64,000 nucleotides of DNA. Origin: Limanda limanda (taxonomy: Eukaryota > Chordata > Actinopteri > Pleuronectiformes > Pleuronectidae). A program made the position numbers and the translations under genes. Position 1 is the first letter of the stretch; each line of letters begins with the position of its first letter. Shown piece after piece: positions 14,064 to 40,759 of the stretch. The stretch is from contig NC_083651.1 in assembly GCF_963576545.1 (NCBI RefSeq), positions 13,437,886 to 13,501,885 of the forward strand, written 5' to 3'. The notes under the pieces are model-generated. The model saw nothing but the letters and a program-made list of their open reading frames with translations. It was not told the DNA's origin and did no database searches.

Positions 14064-14729
14064 CAAATCCAGTCCCGAGTTTCAAATCCAGTCCGGTGTG
14101 ATGAATCCAGTACTGACTGTCAAACCCAGTCCGGAGTGTCAAATCCAGTCCTGACTGTTAAATCCAGTCCGGAGTGTGAAACCCCTTCCTGAGTGTTAAA
14201 TCCAGTCCTGAGTGTTAAATCCAGTCCGGAGTGTGAAACCCAGTCCGGAGTGTCAAACCCAGTCCTGACTGTTAAATCCAGTCCTGACTGTCAAACCCAG
14301 TCCTGACTGTTAAATCCAGTCCGGAGTGTGAAACCCAGTCCTGACTGTCAAACCCAGTCCTGACTGTTAAATCCAGTCCGGAGTGTGAAACCCAGTCCTG
14401 AGTGTTAAATCCAGTCCTGACTGTTAAATCCAGTCCTGACTGTTAAATCCAGTCCGGAGTGTGAAACCCAGTCCTGACTGTTAAATCCAGTCCGGAGTGT
14501 GAAACCCAGTCCTGACTGTTAAATCCAGTCCTGACTGTCAAACCCAGTCCTGACTGTCAAACCCAGCCCTGACTGTTAAATCCAGTCCGAAGTGTGAAAC
14601 CCAGTCCTGACTGTTAAATCCAGTCCTGACTGTTAAATCCAGCCCTGACTGTTAAATCCAGTCCTGACTGTTAAATCCAGTCCTGACTGTCAAACCCAGT
14701 CCCGAGTGTCAAATCCAGGCCGGAGTTTG
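14064..14729. repeat. 19-bp minisatellite, about 35 copies
   Basis: A tandem array with a strict 19-base period fills about 666 bases. The common unit is CCAGTCCTGACTGTTAAAT. Variants replace CTGACTGTT with CGGAGTGTG or CTGACTGTC, and the spacer is then usually AAAC, not AAAT. Variant units recur in short higher-order runs, as expected from unequal exchange or gene conversion. The array ends about 235 bases before the ankrd10 start codon, so it sits in or beside the promoter or 5' UTR. Confidence 0.95.
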
Positions 14730-14805
14730 TTGCTCTCTCTGGGTATCTCAAGTTTCACTCCGGCGTGTGCTCTGCCTCCTCTGCTTTGTGTTGTCAGGCA
14801 GAAAG

Positions 14806-29650
<14,845 letters not shown>

Positions 29651-30021
29651 AGAACGAAGGAACTAGCTGGCTGTCCTTTTGTTGCTTGAATGTCATGTCA
29701 GCTTAAACAAGAATTAATTTGCCTTAAAAGCCAGAGTGGTCCGTTATTAATTGATGCATTTATTTTTTGTTGTTGTAAAGGGCAGGCCCGTTGTGCATGA
29801 ATCTGAAATGTGTAAGTGATGAGGTTGATTAACAAGTGGATTGTTGTTTTTGTAGTTTTTTAAAGTTTAATTAAACTGTAAATAGCCATTTTCTGTTTTA
29901 CACTTAAGTTGTTATCTGAAGTTTAAACCAATGCCAGGTCTCCTGATTCGGCCTCCACTAGAAGTGGGGTGATCCCTTTCTTTATTAACAGAAACAAATG
30001 CATCCCATGCTACTCATTGAT

Positions 30022-30027
30022 AATAAA
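30022..30027 (+). promoter_or_regulatory. Poly(A) signal of ankrd10
   Basis: Canonical AATAAA about 370 bases after the ankrd10 stop codon at 29650. A T-rich element follows at about 30040-30050. Confidence 0.6.
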
Positions 30028-30393
30028 AAAACGGTTTACATTTTTTTTTTAAACTTCCTCATTCTTCATTTCATCTATGTCTCATATATCGTATCTCGCC
30101 AGTGATCCATTCTAGGGCAGAGTTGTTTGTCTCCTTCAGGTCTGTATTCAAATGGGACCCAGTGGTGGGATGTGGTGCAACAGTCCATCCACAGGGAAAC
30201 TGAGCATCGGTGTTGAATCCCCCACTTTTGTAGATTGTCTCCGGTTTTGTCTACTTTCTCCCCTGCTCTGTGTAGTGTTGTCCAGTTCTTTCTGCTGAGG
30301 GTAGTCTACTGGAGTGACCATTCAATTTCATATGTGGACCAGTCAAAAATATTGTATGCTTGTTTTTTCAACCGCTCCACATTTACAGGTAAC

Positions 30394-31000
30394 TTAAAGG
30401 GATAGTTACCCGGAAAATGAAAATTCACTCATTATCTACTCACCACTACGCCTATGGAGGAGTGAATGAAGTGTTTGAGTCCACAAAACATAAAATTTTG
30501 GAGTTTCAGGAGTAAACAGCGTTGCAGCCAAATCCAATAGATTGAAGTAAATGGTGATCACTTCTTAAAACGTAAAAAAAAAAACAGAAACAAACTACAG
30601 AAAACGCTCCGAGCCCAGACATTCATATTCAGTTCGAAACAGCGTCATTTAAACCATGTTTTTAGCCCAAATGTCATCTGGTGTGACTTAGATGACACCA
30701 CAGGAACTGCATGGAGGCCTTTTATGTTTTGTTTGTTTTATTCTGTTTGAAAAGGGAAGACCAACTGGGGTGGGGGGTGGGATAATGTTATGTATGTTTT
30801 CTACTTGTTGGTTTGTTTGTTTGTATGTTTTGTTTATTTGGTAAAAAAAAAACAAAAAAAAACATGCATTTATTTGCAAAGGTCATGTAACATGATATGA
30901 TATGTTTCAATAAACAGATTTATAAAAAAAAAAAAAAAAAAAGTGGTCACCACTTACTTTAATTGTATTGGATTTTACTGCAACGTTGTGCTCTGTTTCT
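30394..31000. mobile_element. Fold-back MITE, interrupted copy
   Basis: The left end starts TTAAAGGGATAGTTACCC and matches the element at 38222-38648 over its left arm ('TATCTACTCACCACTA', 'GTTTGAGTCCACAAAACAT', 'CAGCCAAATCCAATA', 'CATGTTTTTAGCC'). From about 30943 the right arm resumes in inverted orientation, where 'GTGGTCACCACTTACTTTAA' is the near-complement of 30548-30568. Between the arms lies an A-tailed insert (30725-30942). The right terminus is lost. Confidence 0.7.
30725..30942 (+). mobile_element. A-tailed retroposed fragment inside MITE
   Basis: A T/G-rich 3'-UTR-like sequence ends with AATAAA at 30909-30914, and an uninterrupted A19 tract begins about ten bases later at 30924. 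That is the layout of a reverse-transcribed polyadenylated RNA end. It separates the two arms of a fold-back element, so it inserted after the MITE. Its source is not recognised; a LINE 3' end or a processed mRNA fits. Confidence 0.5.
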
Positions 31001-31049
31001 ATCTCTATCTATCTATAATATATCACCTCTATATATGTTATTGGCCCCA

Positions 31050-31633
31050 TAGGGTAGAAAACAGGTATGTTCTCTCACTGGGCTCCACTGGTTTCCACAC
31101 TGGTTTGTCTCGCAGCCTGTTTGTCTCCAGTGATCTGACTCCCCCTCTGCAGGGGCGCAGCTGCTGTGGCTGAACCCAGCTGTCAATCACCTGTCACCGG
31201 GTTCGACCTTCATCTCTGCGCTGCTGCACAAACACCACGTCACTGTGACCACGCCCCGCGACACACGACACCGTCAACCGGGAGGAGGGGAGAGGGATAC
31301 CGGAAATTACAAAACAATATAATACATTCGTGTATCTAACTTGTGCGTGATTGAATACAATTTTTTAATAGTTTTTCTCATCTGAACAACGAGCTTGCGT
31401 GGTAGTCCTATACGTAATTTTTTTGTAAAACGTGGCACTTCTGGACCTCCCCCTTCCTTTCATGACATGGTATGGTCCGGTAAACCTAGCTGGGCTAACC
31501 AGAGATTCAGGATAATCCAGAGAAACAGTTTGGCCGCTGAGGAAGGAAAAGCAAACAAATAACACGTAATCCTTTAAAAAGACAAACGGCCGACGGACCG
31601 GTGTTGTCACCACATTTAGTCACAAGTTAGATC
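31050..31633 (+). promoter_or_regulatory. ube2a promoter and 5' UTR region
   Basis: GC content rises, with scattered CpG at about 31180-31300, upstream of the ube2a start codon. This suits a housekeeping promoter. No TATA box was identified and the transcription start was not located. Confidence 0.4.
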
Positions 31634-34600
31634 ATGTCCACCCCGGCCAGGAGGAGACTTATGAGAGATTTTAAACGGTGAGTCGATGCTGAGAAATTAC
31701 CCCGATGTTGTTTCTCTAGCTATGATTGGCCAAAAAAAAGAGCACAGCTAGCATTAGCTTAGCTCGGCACAGCTAGCCAGTATGTATGTTGATTTAACTT
31801 TGTGTTGGCCAACTCGCCGGACCGCACAACCAAACACACTCTGAGCGTGAACACTGCGTTGTTATCGTGTGTGTTTTCACGAACCTGAAACATTTAGGTG
31901 AAACAGCGTTAATCTGCGAGTAGCGCTTCGCCCGAAGCTAAAGGCTAAGGTTGCTAACAGGAAGCTAGTAGCCACTGTTTTCGACTGCTTCACACCAGCT
32001 TGGGTTTGAATGTCCGTGACAAGCGACCGATCGGCCACATTATCCCTGGTCAGGACACATTTAATGCTACTTGTCTGATGTTCATGTAACACAACATCAC
32101 TTTTTGATGGTGAAAGATGCGAAAGAGCATCGAATTCAGCTAGAAATGAGAAATTAACACGGTCTTCACTCATGTTAGCAAGCCAAAGTTTGGTATTTAT
32201 TATGAAACAAAGTTGCAATATCATTAAGTATTATCATCATATCTCGTATTACCAATTGTGTTGACTGTGAGAAATAAATTGCCACAATAGAAGCAGTAAA
32301 TACTGTACCATATGGTGTTTTTGTGAGCAAATGTTTATTACCACATATTTTCTGAGTTCAGCCTTAAATACACCTTGTCCATTAAAAAGGAAGTTAGCTT
32401 TATACTAAAAATCAAACCACATGGTGTATCTCAATGAGGAAATACATTTCTCTTTATCTAAATGTAGATTAAGCTGAATACTTTTAGGTGTTTTCACTTC
32501 GTTAGTGTCAGATTCCACAGTAGTTTGGCTGGACTCTTACCTGCAGGAATTTGGAGAGCAGCCGTTTACTGTAGACAAGACCTCGGAATGTGGAAAATGA
32601 TTGTTATTTAGAACAGAACTAAAAAAGAGACAAGTGACAGTCATGAGTACGCAGATAGGTTTTTACAGTATGTTGCAAAGGGTTTAAGTGATGCAACTGT
32701 TCAATATGATGAGAGCCTTGACTTCTCTCTTATTAATACCCAATATGTCAGTGTTTATTGTTGTAGAAGGTAGCTCATAAAAACAGTACTGTTCCTGTAA
32801 TCGGATGATGGTCAGGTACAAGTTTATAATGACATAAATGTACAACACATCTCCAATCACAAAACTATAAAGATATTAAGTCAAAGATATTAAGAACATT
32901 TAATCTGAAAAAATGGCATAACCAAGGAGTGAAAGTAACCATAATTCTAATTCTGTCCTTATCATTTCATTAAGTCCACTGCCTCTGTGACCAGCCATGT
33001 AAGGGAGGTTGAGTTTATACAGGCTTAAGGAATATAGTTTATCATAATTAAACTTAGAGCTCCTGTTATAATGGTTTGTTTATTGTTACAAAGATTACAA
33101 GAGGATCCTCCAGCTGGTGTTAGTGGTACTCCATCTGAAAACAACATCATGGCGTGGAATGCAGTCATTTTTGGGTAAGACATTGAAACACAGCCTTCAT
33201 AATCAGGTCATATTAATCATGTCTAATGACTAATGCAAATAAAACAAGTGTGTGTGTGTGACACATTGAATTAATGTGTTTATTTTCCCTCTACCCAACA
33301 GCCCTGAAGGAACTCCCTTTGAGGATGGTGAGTAGTTCAATGCAGTGAGACATAGCTGGCTAATTTAAAATGATGAAGTGTGTGACACAGTGGGAGAAAG
33401 TGAACGTATTTCCTGGAACTTAAATTCCAGAGGCACAACTGTGAGGTTGTAATTCATTTTTTTTATGTGTACTTGTTATAAGTGCCACTCAACCCAAATC
33501 TAATTTTGTTACATCGTAAAAATTACCATAAAATGTGAATGATAGGAACGACATTTCGATTCCTCCTTGTCGCAGTCAAAACTGGAGGCATATTGTTTTC
33601 GGGTTGTCCGTCCTTTAATCTCAATCTTGTGAAAGTAGATTTCATGAGTGTCTCAAAGGAAGAATTACTTTTAGATCAAATCTGGGATTTGATCTTCCTG
33701 CACGCAAAATGTTAGACTTTTTTCCTGATGTGTTTAAATACGTGTCTCATAAACTCTCAAGCGAATTAAACAAACAAAAAGTAAACTTCAAGCTCTGTAC
33801 ATGTTCTAATAGCTTCTGAATAGAGGTGTTGGTTATTGTTAGAGTCTAAAATGAGCGCGGGGGAGTGAGGAAGGAGGACATGCAGCCGAGTGATGCATAG
33901 TGGAATATAGTGGAAACGCGTCAGTTTGTGAATGCACGTATCAACAGAATAACCCACTTGAGCAAAATTAGGTTGGTTAAAAGCTATAAATGTCGGTTTT
34001 GATACATTTTTGGATTAATCTCCCAGCTCTACTTTGACTATATACATTCTTCTTCTTAATGAGACATGGACATAAATTGTAACTCAACAGAAACTGTCCA
34101 TGGGTTTTACTCAGGTTCCGACAAGTCCCTCCTCCGACGCACCTTTTCTGCTTCGAAAGATTATTTTCTTTCTCCTGAACCAAATAAATAAGTTTAATTG
34201 TTCTTGTCTTTTGTCAATGTCTCAGGTACATTTAAACTAATTGTAGAGTTCACGGAAGAATACCCCAACAAACCCCCCACAGTACGATTTGTGTCAAAGA
34301 TGTTTCATCCAAATGGTAAGAATCTTTACTCATGTACTGGCACATTAATGTTCTAGTGTTATTTTCTGGGTAGTTTCTAACAGTTTTTATCCTCAGTCTA
34401 TGCAGATGGAAGTATATGTTTGGACATCCTACAGAATCGTTGGAGTCCCACCTATGATGTTTCTTCTATTCTTACATCTATCCAGGTAAGAAGTGTCATT
34501 ATGCCTTATTTCTGTTTTATAAACAAAAGGAATACAAATATGTTTTATACTTTTAAATAATGTGAAACTGAGTATCTGTCATTAGTGTCGTTTTCAGGGT

Positions 34601-35499
34601 TCTTATTTTTCTACATATAGATGAATCAGTTGAGCTTTAAAAAGGATTCAAACCCTAATTGCTTGGGTGACAATTCCGAGCTTGACCCATTCAAGCACCG
34701 TGACCTGCTTAGTATGAAGACTCTGTGGTTCTTTATAATGCCTAAACAGATTTTTGTGAACGCTTTCATTGATAAAAATACATTTGTTGCCAAAGAAAGA
34801 CATTGCAGTAAGATTTTACATTAGTTGCTAACACAAGATACATGTCCCTTGTGTTTCAAGTACAAGTAAATATAACATCACCTAGAAGAAACATGAAAGC
34901 TGTTAGTCATAAATAGACTGTGATTGATAGTGGTGCACTTCAGCCTCTAGTGGCCAGAATTTATACTACAGAAACACAATAATATATCTTGGCTCTTTTT
35001 CTCAAATCACTCAGAAAAACTCCACACCACACTTTCCTACACATTTTAAATCTATGAATTTGAGAGGCTGGCATTTTTCTTTTGTTGTAATAAAAAAAAG
35101 CAGCAATAAACAATCTTTGTGACTGTACTATGGTTGTAGTAATAATAGTGATATAGTAAGCATTTGTTGAACATTTTTGGAAAAAACCTTCAGAGTTGAA
35201 CTTTGAACAGAAATTCGATAGTCACCGATATCTGGTGTAAAGCGTCACCACAGAGCTGTTATTGCTCAATGAACCTGAAGATATGACTTGTGTGACAAAT
35301 ATGTCGATGCAAGTTTGGATGTTTTCCCCTGAAAAGCTCTCACTTTCAGGGTTTATCTTCTCATCCTCAGTCTCTGCTTGATGAACCAAATCCCAACAGT
35401 CCGGCCAACAGCCAGGCAGCTCAGCTCTACCAGGAGAACAAGCGGGAGTACGAGAAGCGTGTGTCTGCCATTGTAGAACAAAGCTGGAGAGACAGTTGA
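31634..35499 (+). CDS. ube2a: Ubiquitin-conjugating enzyme E2 A (RAD6 family)
   Basis: Six exons: 31634-31677, 33094-33174, 33302-33327, 34226-34315, 34397-34485 and 35371-35499. They join in phase to 152 aa, the exact family length. The protein starts [20 protein letters not shown]. It carries the E2 motif [19 protein letters not shown] with catalytic Cys88 and ends IVEQSWRDS. Residues such as EFTEEYP, RFVSKMF and QEDPPAG favour UBE2A over UBE2B, though the final Ser is UBE2B-like and UBE2A ends in Cys. With RAD18 or RNF20/40 this family mono-ubiquitinates PCNA and histone H2B. The small exon of 26 nt is supported by good splice sites and phase. Human UBE2A lies at Xq24, not 13q34, so its position between ankrd10 and ing1 is notable. 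Confidence 0.97.
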
Positions 35500-36133
35500 C
35501 CTGACAATCCTGATAGCTGCTCTCTCCATTGTAAAGCTGTGTGTGCTACAATTTTTAGTGGAGTACCTCTTAATTTCTGGTCCCCTCAATCTTTCTGATT
35601 TAAAGCTTTTATGCACTTTACCTTCAACCTCCCTTCATAGAATGTTTTTGCGTTTTCTTATCCACCAGGAGGGATTTCTTTTTTCTATTCTCTCCCCCTT
35701 TTCTAGTCCATCAGGGGAGATGTGCTGAATCTTGCCTTGATGTTTTGTCAATATGGACTTGTGAGCCTTTACCCAAAAATTCTGGTGTGTTCCAACATGC
35801 TGTAGTAACTTGTGACTAATTATGTGAAACATCTGAGGGTGTCATCGGTCTTTTGTTGTGCCCCTGATCTGTTTGTGTTCACAAGACTCCAGTGTGACCC
35901 CCCCCCCCCCCCTCCACACCTTTCCTCGGGAGAACGAGCAGCCTGAGTGTTACGGACTACGACGAAATCAGACATCTTAATACCGTGTATTTTGCTGTGT
36001 TGTGAACTCTGTTACATGCATGACAGTGAGTGTATTCACGTTCCTGTTCAGTACTCATGTATATAAGGAAACCTGCAATTATGTACAGATTTTGCACTGG
36101 TTGTCTCCCATGTCATTTTTTTCAGCACTTGTA

Positions 36134-36139
36134 AATAAA
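36134..36139 (+). promoter_or_regulatory. Poly(A) signal of ube2a
   Basis: AATAAA about 635 bases after the ube2a stop. A T-rich stretch follows. Confidence 0.7.
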
Positions 36140-36294
36140 AAGGCAATTTCATCCTTATGTGCTAAGTTGTTTTTATTTTTTTGCAATTAAATGTGACCTA
36201 AAAGAGTCCAAGTGTAGGGAGTAGTGAGTTTATCAGATTCACTTTATCCTGAGAAATGTGGAAGAGCATGACATACTTATTTGTTTTGAAGTCT

Positions 36295-36300
36295 TTTATT
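36295..36300 (-). promoter_or_regulatory. Poly(A) signal of ing1
   Basis: TTTATT on the plus strand reads AATAAA on the minus strand, about 270 bases past the ing1 stop codon. The ube2a and ing1 signals are only about 155 bases apart, so the two genes end tail-to-tail and nearly touch. Confidence 0.6.
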
Positions 36301-36567
36301 GGTTAGTTGAGTATATATAATGGAGTGGGGTAAGTGGAAACAAGGGGTTGGTTACAAACATGCAGTTGTACTGTACTGTGGCAATTCTTTACAGAATTTA
36401 GAGAGAGCAATCATGTTTCTCAGCTATGCAGCAGCTACAAAAATAACTATGTACAAGACCCCCCCCCCCCTGTCAATGTTCAAACAGTGTTAACAGTAAA
36501 TGGAAACCAAGACGAGACATAAAATAAAATTTAACGTGGCAGTGTTCGTAGGGCCGGGCAGAACGAG

Positions 36568-38871
36568 CTACCTGTTGTATGCCCTCTCCTTTTTGGCCCG
36601 TTCTAAGGCCTTGTCCATGGTCTTCTCATTCTCACCTCTACACTTAGGGCAGTACCACTTTCCCTTGGGCTTATGATGGAGCCCGACGCAGGAGAAGTGA
36701 AACCACTCAATGGGACATTCGTCGTTGTCACAACCGATCATTTCGCCGTAGGACACCTGCTCACACAGGCAGTACGTGGGCTCATCTGGATCAATGGGCA
36801 GGTCTGGAGGCGACACTTCTCTCTCAGACTTTCCTTTTGACCGTTTCTTCTTCTTGTTGGAGGATGTTTTGGCGCGTTTTTCCCGAGACGCCCCCGCTCC
36901 CGCCTCTTCGGCGTGCTCCACACCCCCGTAGCTTTCGCGAGTTTCTCCATTTTTCTGGCGCCTCGAGCGTTTCCCTCCAGATTTGTCCACACTACCAGAG
37001 CTCGGTGTCACTTCCTCGCGCTTCTTGTCGAGGTGGCCGGGTTTGCCCGGAGTGATGGCGGCTGATGAAGTGGGCGTCATGGCTGCTGCCGTGGTTGTCA
37101 TGACTGTTGCTGTGGGAACGTGGCTCTCGGGGACTTCTTGAGAGGAGACGAGAAGCTCAGAGTGCCAGTCGATTTGTCGTGTGCGGTTTTCCACCAACTC
37201 CACCTGAAACAAAGCACGGTTAGGTTTTATTGCGAATGTCTATCTTTTGATTTTACACAACATAGCTTAATGCCTATTTGTGTAAAGTAGAATAAGGTTT
37301 ATAGTAGGTCAAACCCAGTTTGAGGATATAACCATAACCACTTCTTTGGGAGATAAAAAGAAGTTGGAAGTCAAAATAAAATGAAAAATGTAACAATTTA
37401 TTGCAAGCATTTCACATTTAATAGACAAATCTCATTTCAACTTCACAGAGGAGAAGGATGAATTACGGAATTTTATTTCTGATAAGTTTTAGTGTGTATC
37501 TGAAAGTGGATTCAGTGTTCAGTATTCCCTAATGATGATTTTCAGTTAAATACAAATGGGATAAATACAAAACAATACTATTCAAATAAAAACAAAAAAT
37601 GTCTCTGCTGAAGAAGCTGCAGGAAATTGCTTACTCACCATCTGACCAGCAATCTGGATCTTTTCATCTCCGAGCTCCTGACTTCGGATCAGTGCCCTCT
37701 GAATCGATAACTGAAGCTTGCGCCTCTGAACCGAGTCGGATTCCCTGCGGTACCGTTCGTAAGCATCATCGAGCTCCTTCAGAACATCTGCCAGGAAAGA
37801 TGGCGGGAGAAGAAATACTTGAGTTTAAGCATTAGCATAAAAGGTAAAAACACGAATACGGTCCTGTAGCCTATTCCTTGACATAATGGTTTCATTTGCT
37901 GATAACCTATTGTGATGAATGAATGGTGCTTTGATACAGCCTGATACCACAGCGCTGCAGTAAATACTACTTGATTGAAATTTTGCTTTCGATATATATT
38001 ATTAATGTTGTTATGGTAAGCACGTGCGAATTTGCATTGTAGTACCGAGAGCAATTGTTTAGCATTAATAAACAATTCATGTAAAATTGTGATGCACATC
38101 TTCACAGGGAACAGATCCCATTGCATTACATTACATGTTGAACACCCACAAACATTCTCTAAGCTACTGTGGGATTCTTTGAAATCAGCAGGAAGTATTT
38201 TCTTCTATGATAAGTACCCAGTTAAAGGGATAGTTAACCCAAAAATAAAAATTGACTATCTACTCACCACTATGCCGATAGAGGGGTGGGTGAAGAGCTT
38301 GAGTCCAGAGAACACTTTCAGAGTCTCAGGATTAAACGGTGTTAGAGCCAAATCCAATATAATAAAAGTAAATGAAACAAAGTTCTTTCCATCATGTTTT
38401 TAGCCTAAATGTCCGCTGTGAGCCACAGATGAATGTGAAGGCAGATGAAATCCAAGGACATTTAGGCTAAAAAACATGATGTAAATGACTTTGTTTCGAG
38501 TGTAGTTGAATGTCAGGGTTTTTTTACATATTAGATTTGGCTGCAACACTGTTTACCCCTGAAACTCCAAAAATGTTTTGTGGACTCAAACACTTCACCA
38601 GCGCCTCCAGCTGCATACCGGTGAGTAGATACTGAGTGACTCCCTTAAAACACCTATGTTTGAGGCTGTTGCTACGTTACAGTTTAATATTTAGTATTTG
38701 GTGTACTGTGATCCTCTGTGTGACTTCTTTACCTTGATACCTGGCATCGATCTCCTTCATGAGCGACACACTCCTCTGCAGGTCAAAGGGAAGCGATTCC
38801 ACCAGGTCCAGATACTCCTCAACATAATTCACAACAACGTGGCCTGGGTCACCATTGGTCGGATTCAACAT
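36568..38871 (-). CDS. ing1: Inhibitor of growth protein 1
   Basis: Three coding exons on the minus strand: 38871-38733, 37787-37639 and 37203-36568. They join in phase to 307 aa (human p33ING1b is 279). The N-terminal ING domain starts MLNPTNGD, continues [18 protein letters not shown], and runs through exon 2 ([15 protein letters not shown]). A Ser/Thr/Lys-rich linker holds basic clusters ([16 protein letters not shown]). A C4HC3 PHD finger lies at about 241-284 ([19 protein letters not shown] then WYCPKC). The C-terminal polybasic region ends KKERAYNR. The family PHD reads H3K4me3 and recruits SIN3-HDAC complexes; the polybasic tail binds phosphoinositides. The linker is longer than in human. 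A fold-back MITE sits in the intron between exons 1 and 2. A non-coding first exon further upstream is likely. Confidence 0.95.
38222..38648. mobile_element. Fold-back MITE in ing1 intron
   Basis: A long imperfect inverted repeat of about 427 bases. The left arm begins TTAAAGGGATAGTT and the right arm ends ACTCCCTTAA. Both arms carry 'CATGTTTTTAGCC', 'GTTTGAGTCCA'-type and 'TCTACTCACC' sequences in opposite orientation. No coding capacity is present. A second, broken copy lies at 30394-31000. The superfamily is not assigned; flanking TTAA is suggestive but not diagnostic. Confidence 0.8.
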
Positions 38872-38903
38872 TGCGGATCCCCAGGACTCTCGGACACATG
38901 CAC
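38872..38903 (-). other. ing1: ing1 5' UTR, start of coding exon
   Basis: In minus orientation a good acceptor (TTTGAACAG) ends at 38904, 32 bases before the ATG. The coding exon therefore seems to be joined to an upstream non-coding exon. Confidence 0.5.
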
Positions 38904-40143
38904 CTGTTCAAACAGAAATGGTTATTAAAATGTGTGCTGTCCACGTAAAGGCACCCTGCAAACTTTTTCACAAATGTGTATTTTCTTTGCAACTTCAACT
39001 TAATACCCTTGTGTCTTCAAGACTTCATTTGTCATGTGTACATACAGCTGCTGCTGGAACAGGCTCCCTCCAAAAATTCCCAACAATATTTAGGGGGAAA
39101 AAAAGAATTAAAAAAACTAAAATAAATGAATGAACTAAAGTAATAAAATATGCAATTAAATATAAAATAGAAGGTAGGCAATTCATAAGATAGAATGTAA
39201 GTCATACTGCGGTGCATCTCCTGTTTGTGACAGGGCTCACACAGATGCTTTTGCAGTTATCTGAGATCAGTCTGGAACAAACTGTGTGTGGTGAAGCTGT
39301 GAAAGTCTGAGGGAGCAAGTGTTCTGCAGTCAGCCATCCTGTGCGTGTAATGATAATAATAATCTACCGATACAACAGAGTGCAAAGCTAGTTCGAGCAG
39401 AATTTAAATTAACAGCAAGTGATGAATGAGCTCGGAGAAGACAGCGGAGCTACTAGCTTCACAGTTAGCTAGCTACATTTCCCGGTTCGCTGTAGCGTTA
39501 AGGCGGATGCGGATGAAGCACAACCCGACATGCTAACGTGAAGAAACCACACAAACAGCCCCGGTGCTCAGCTTCATGTTCCCATCACTGAGAGCCTATA
39601 GCAGCGGGGAGCTCCATTACTCATTATCACCGATGCTAACTGAGGCTAACGCAGCCCGTAGAGTTTACGTGTACGTCAAGTCAACGCCAGCCAACTTTCT
39701 CCTCTGTGCGAGTTTGAGATTTAAACCTTGATTTACTATCTTAATCCAGTTGTGTTGTGTTGGCGGACAACGTTAGCGAAGAGTTAACACAAGCAACACA
39801 CAGATTTGACAAAGATTTACGAACACTCACATTTGAAAACGACTCCACAACCGCTTCGTTCACACACACAACGTAAACAACCACACACAACTTAAATCCA
39901 CCCGCTAATGTTACACACACACACACAACACAACACGCGAGCTGGAATCATTTTAAATACTGTAATGAGCTTTAAGACTCTTATCTCTGCCATGTTTACT
40001 ACAAAGTGACTGCTAGCCAAATTAGCGTATGCTAGCCGTTGACATATAAAAAACGACCACACTATTAAAACGCGACAAAAACAAACACTCAAACACGCCA
40101 CACTCGCGTAGTTGTTGAAAAAGCGACCCACGTAAGAACTCAC

Positions 40144-40238
40144 CGGTTTGTCTTTAAGTGTTTTGTCCTGCAGCTTCTCCGTCGCTGACGTGATCACCGA
40201 ACACTGCGTGATGCTCCTCTCGTTGCTAGCGCTAGCTC

Positions 40239-40269
<31 letters not shown>

Positions 40270-40380
40270 TGTGTGTGATGCTAGCCCCACAGCGGCTAAT
40301 GTTAGCTGTTGGCTGAAGTGCCTGAACAAATATCCATCAGTGCTAATGTAGACGGCTACAATAGATCCACGCTGAATGAA
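40144..40380 (-). promoter_or_regulatory. Probable ing1 first non-coding exon and promoter
   Basis: A strong minus-strand donor (AACCG/GTGAGT) at 40143-40138 bounds a candidate 5' exon beginning at 40144. A (GT)n tract at about 40236-40277 lies inside or beside it. The exon could join the acceptor at 38904. The transcription start was not located. Confidence 0.35.
40236..40277. repeat. (GT)n microsatellite
   Basis: A nearly pure GT tract with one TATG interruption, in the putative ing1 promoter or first exon. Confidence 0.9.
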
Positions 40381-40753
40381 TTCACGAATTAATGAAACAA
40401 CAAATGCTCCTCCTGATCTCTTTAAGTGAATTTCAAACTGTTATTTTTAGGATCATTGTTGTTACAGAATTATCTCCGCTTTACCCCTAACGAGACTTCC
40501 CTCTGGTTTCATAGTGACAAGTGCTTCTTTGAGTCAACATCGCCACCGTGAGGTAACAACAACGAACTGTTATACTGTAGATTGTGTTGAAAACATTTGT
40601 TAAAAAAAAAGAGCCACTCAAAACACACACTATAATTTATTATTTATTTCAAAGTTCAAACAGGTTTCTGGGTTTCTCTGTGTCTTTGATGGGCATGTTT
40701 GGTGAATGCATTAATAATTCTACGTGGCGGACGGAAGAGACGTTGTTGGTTTG

Positions 40754-40759
40754 TTTATT
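40754..40759 (-). promoter_or_regulatory. Poly(A) signal of naxd
   Basis: TTTATT on the plus strand gives AATAAA on the minus strand, about 230 bases beyond the naxd stop. Further copies at 40636-40641 and 40643-40648 could serve instead. Confidence 0.5.

Noticed and set aside
14064..14729. CRISPR-like array
   Set aside because: Units are contiguous 19-mers with no spacers, in a vertebrate genome. It is a minisatellite.
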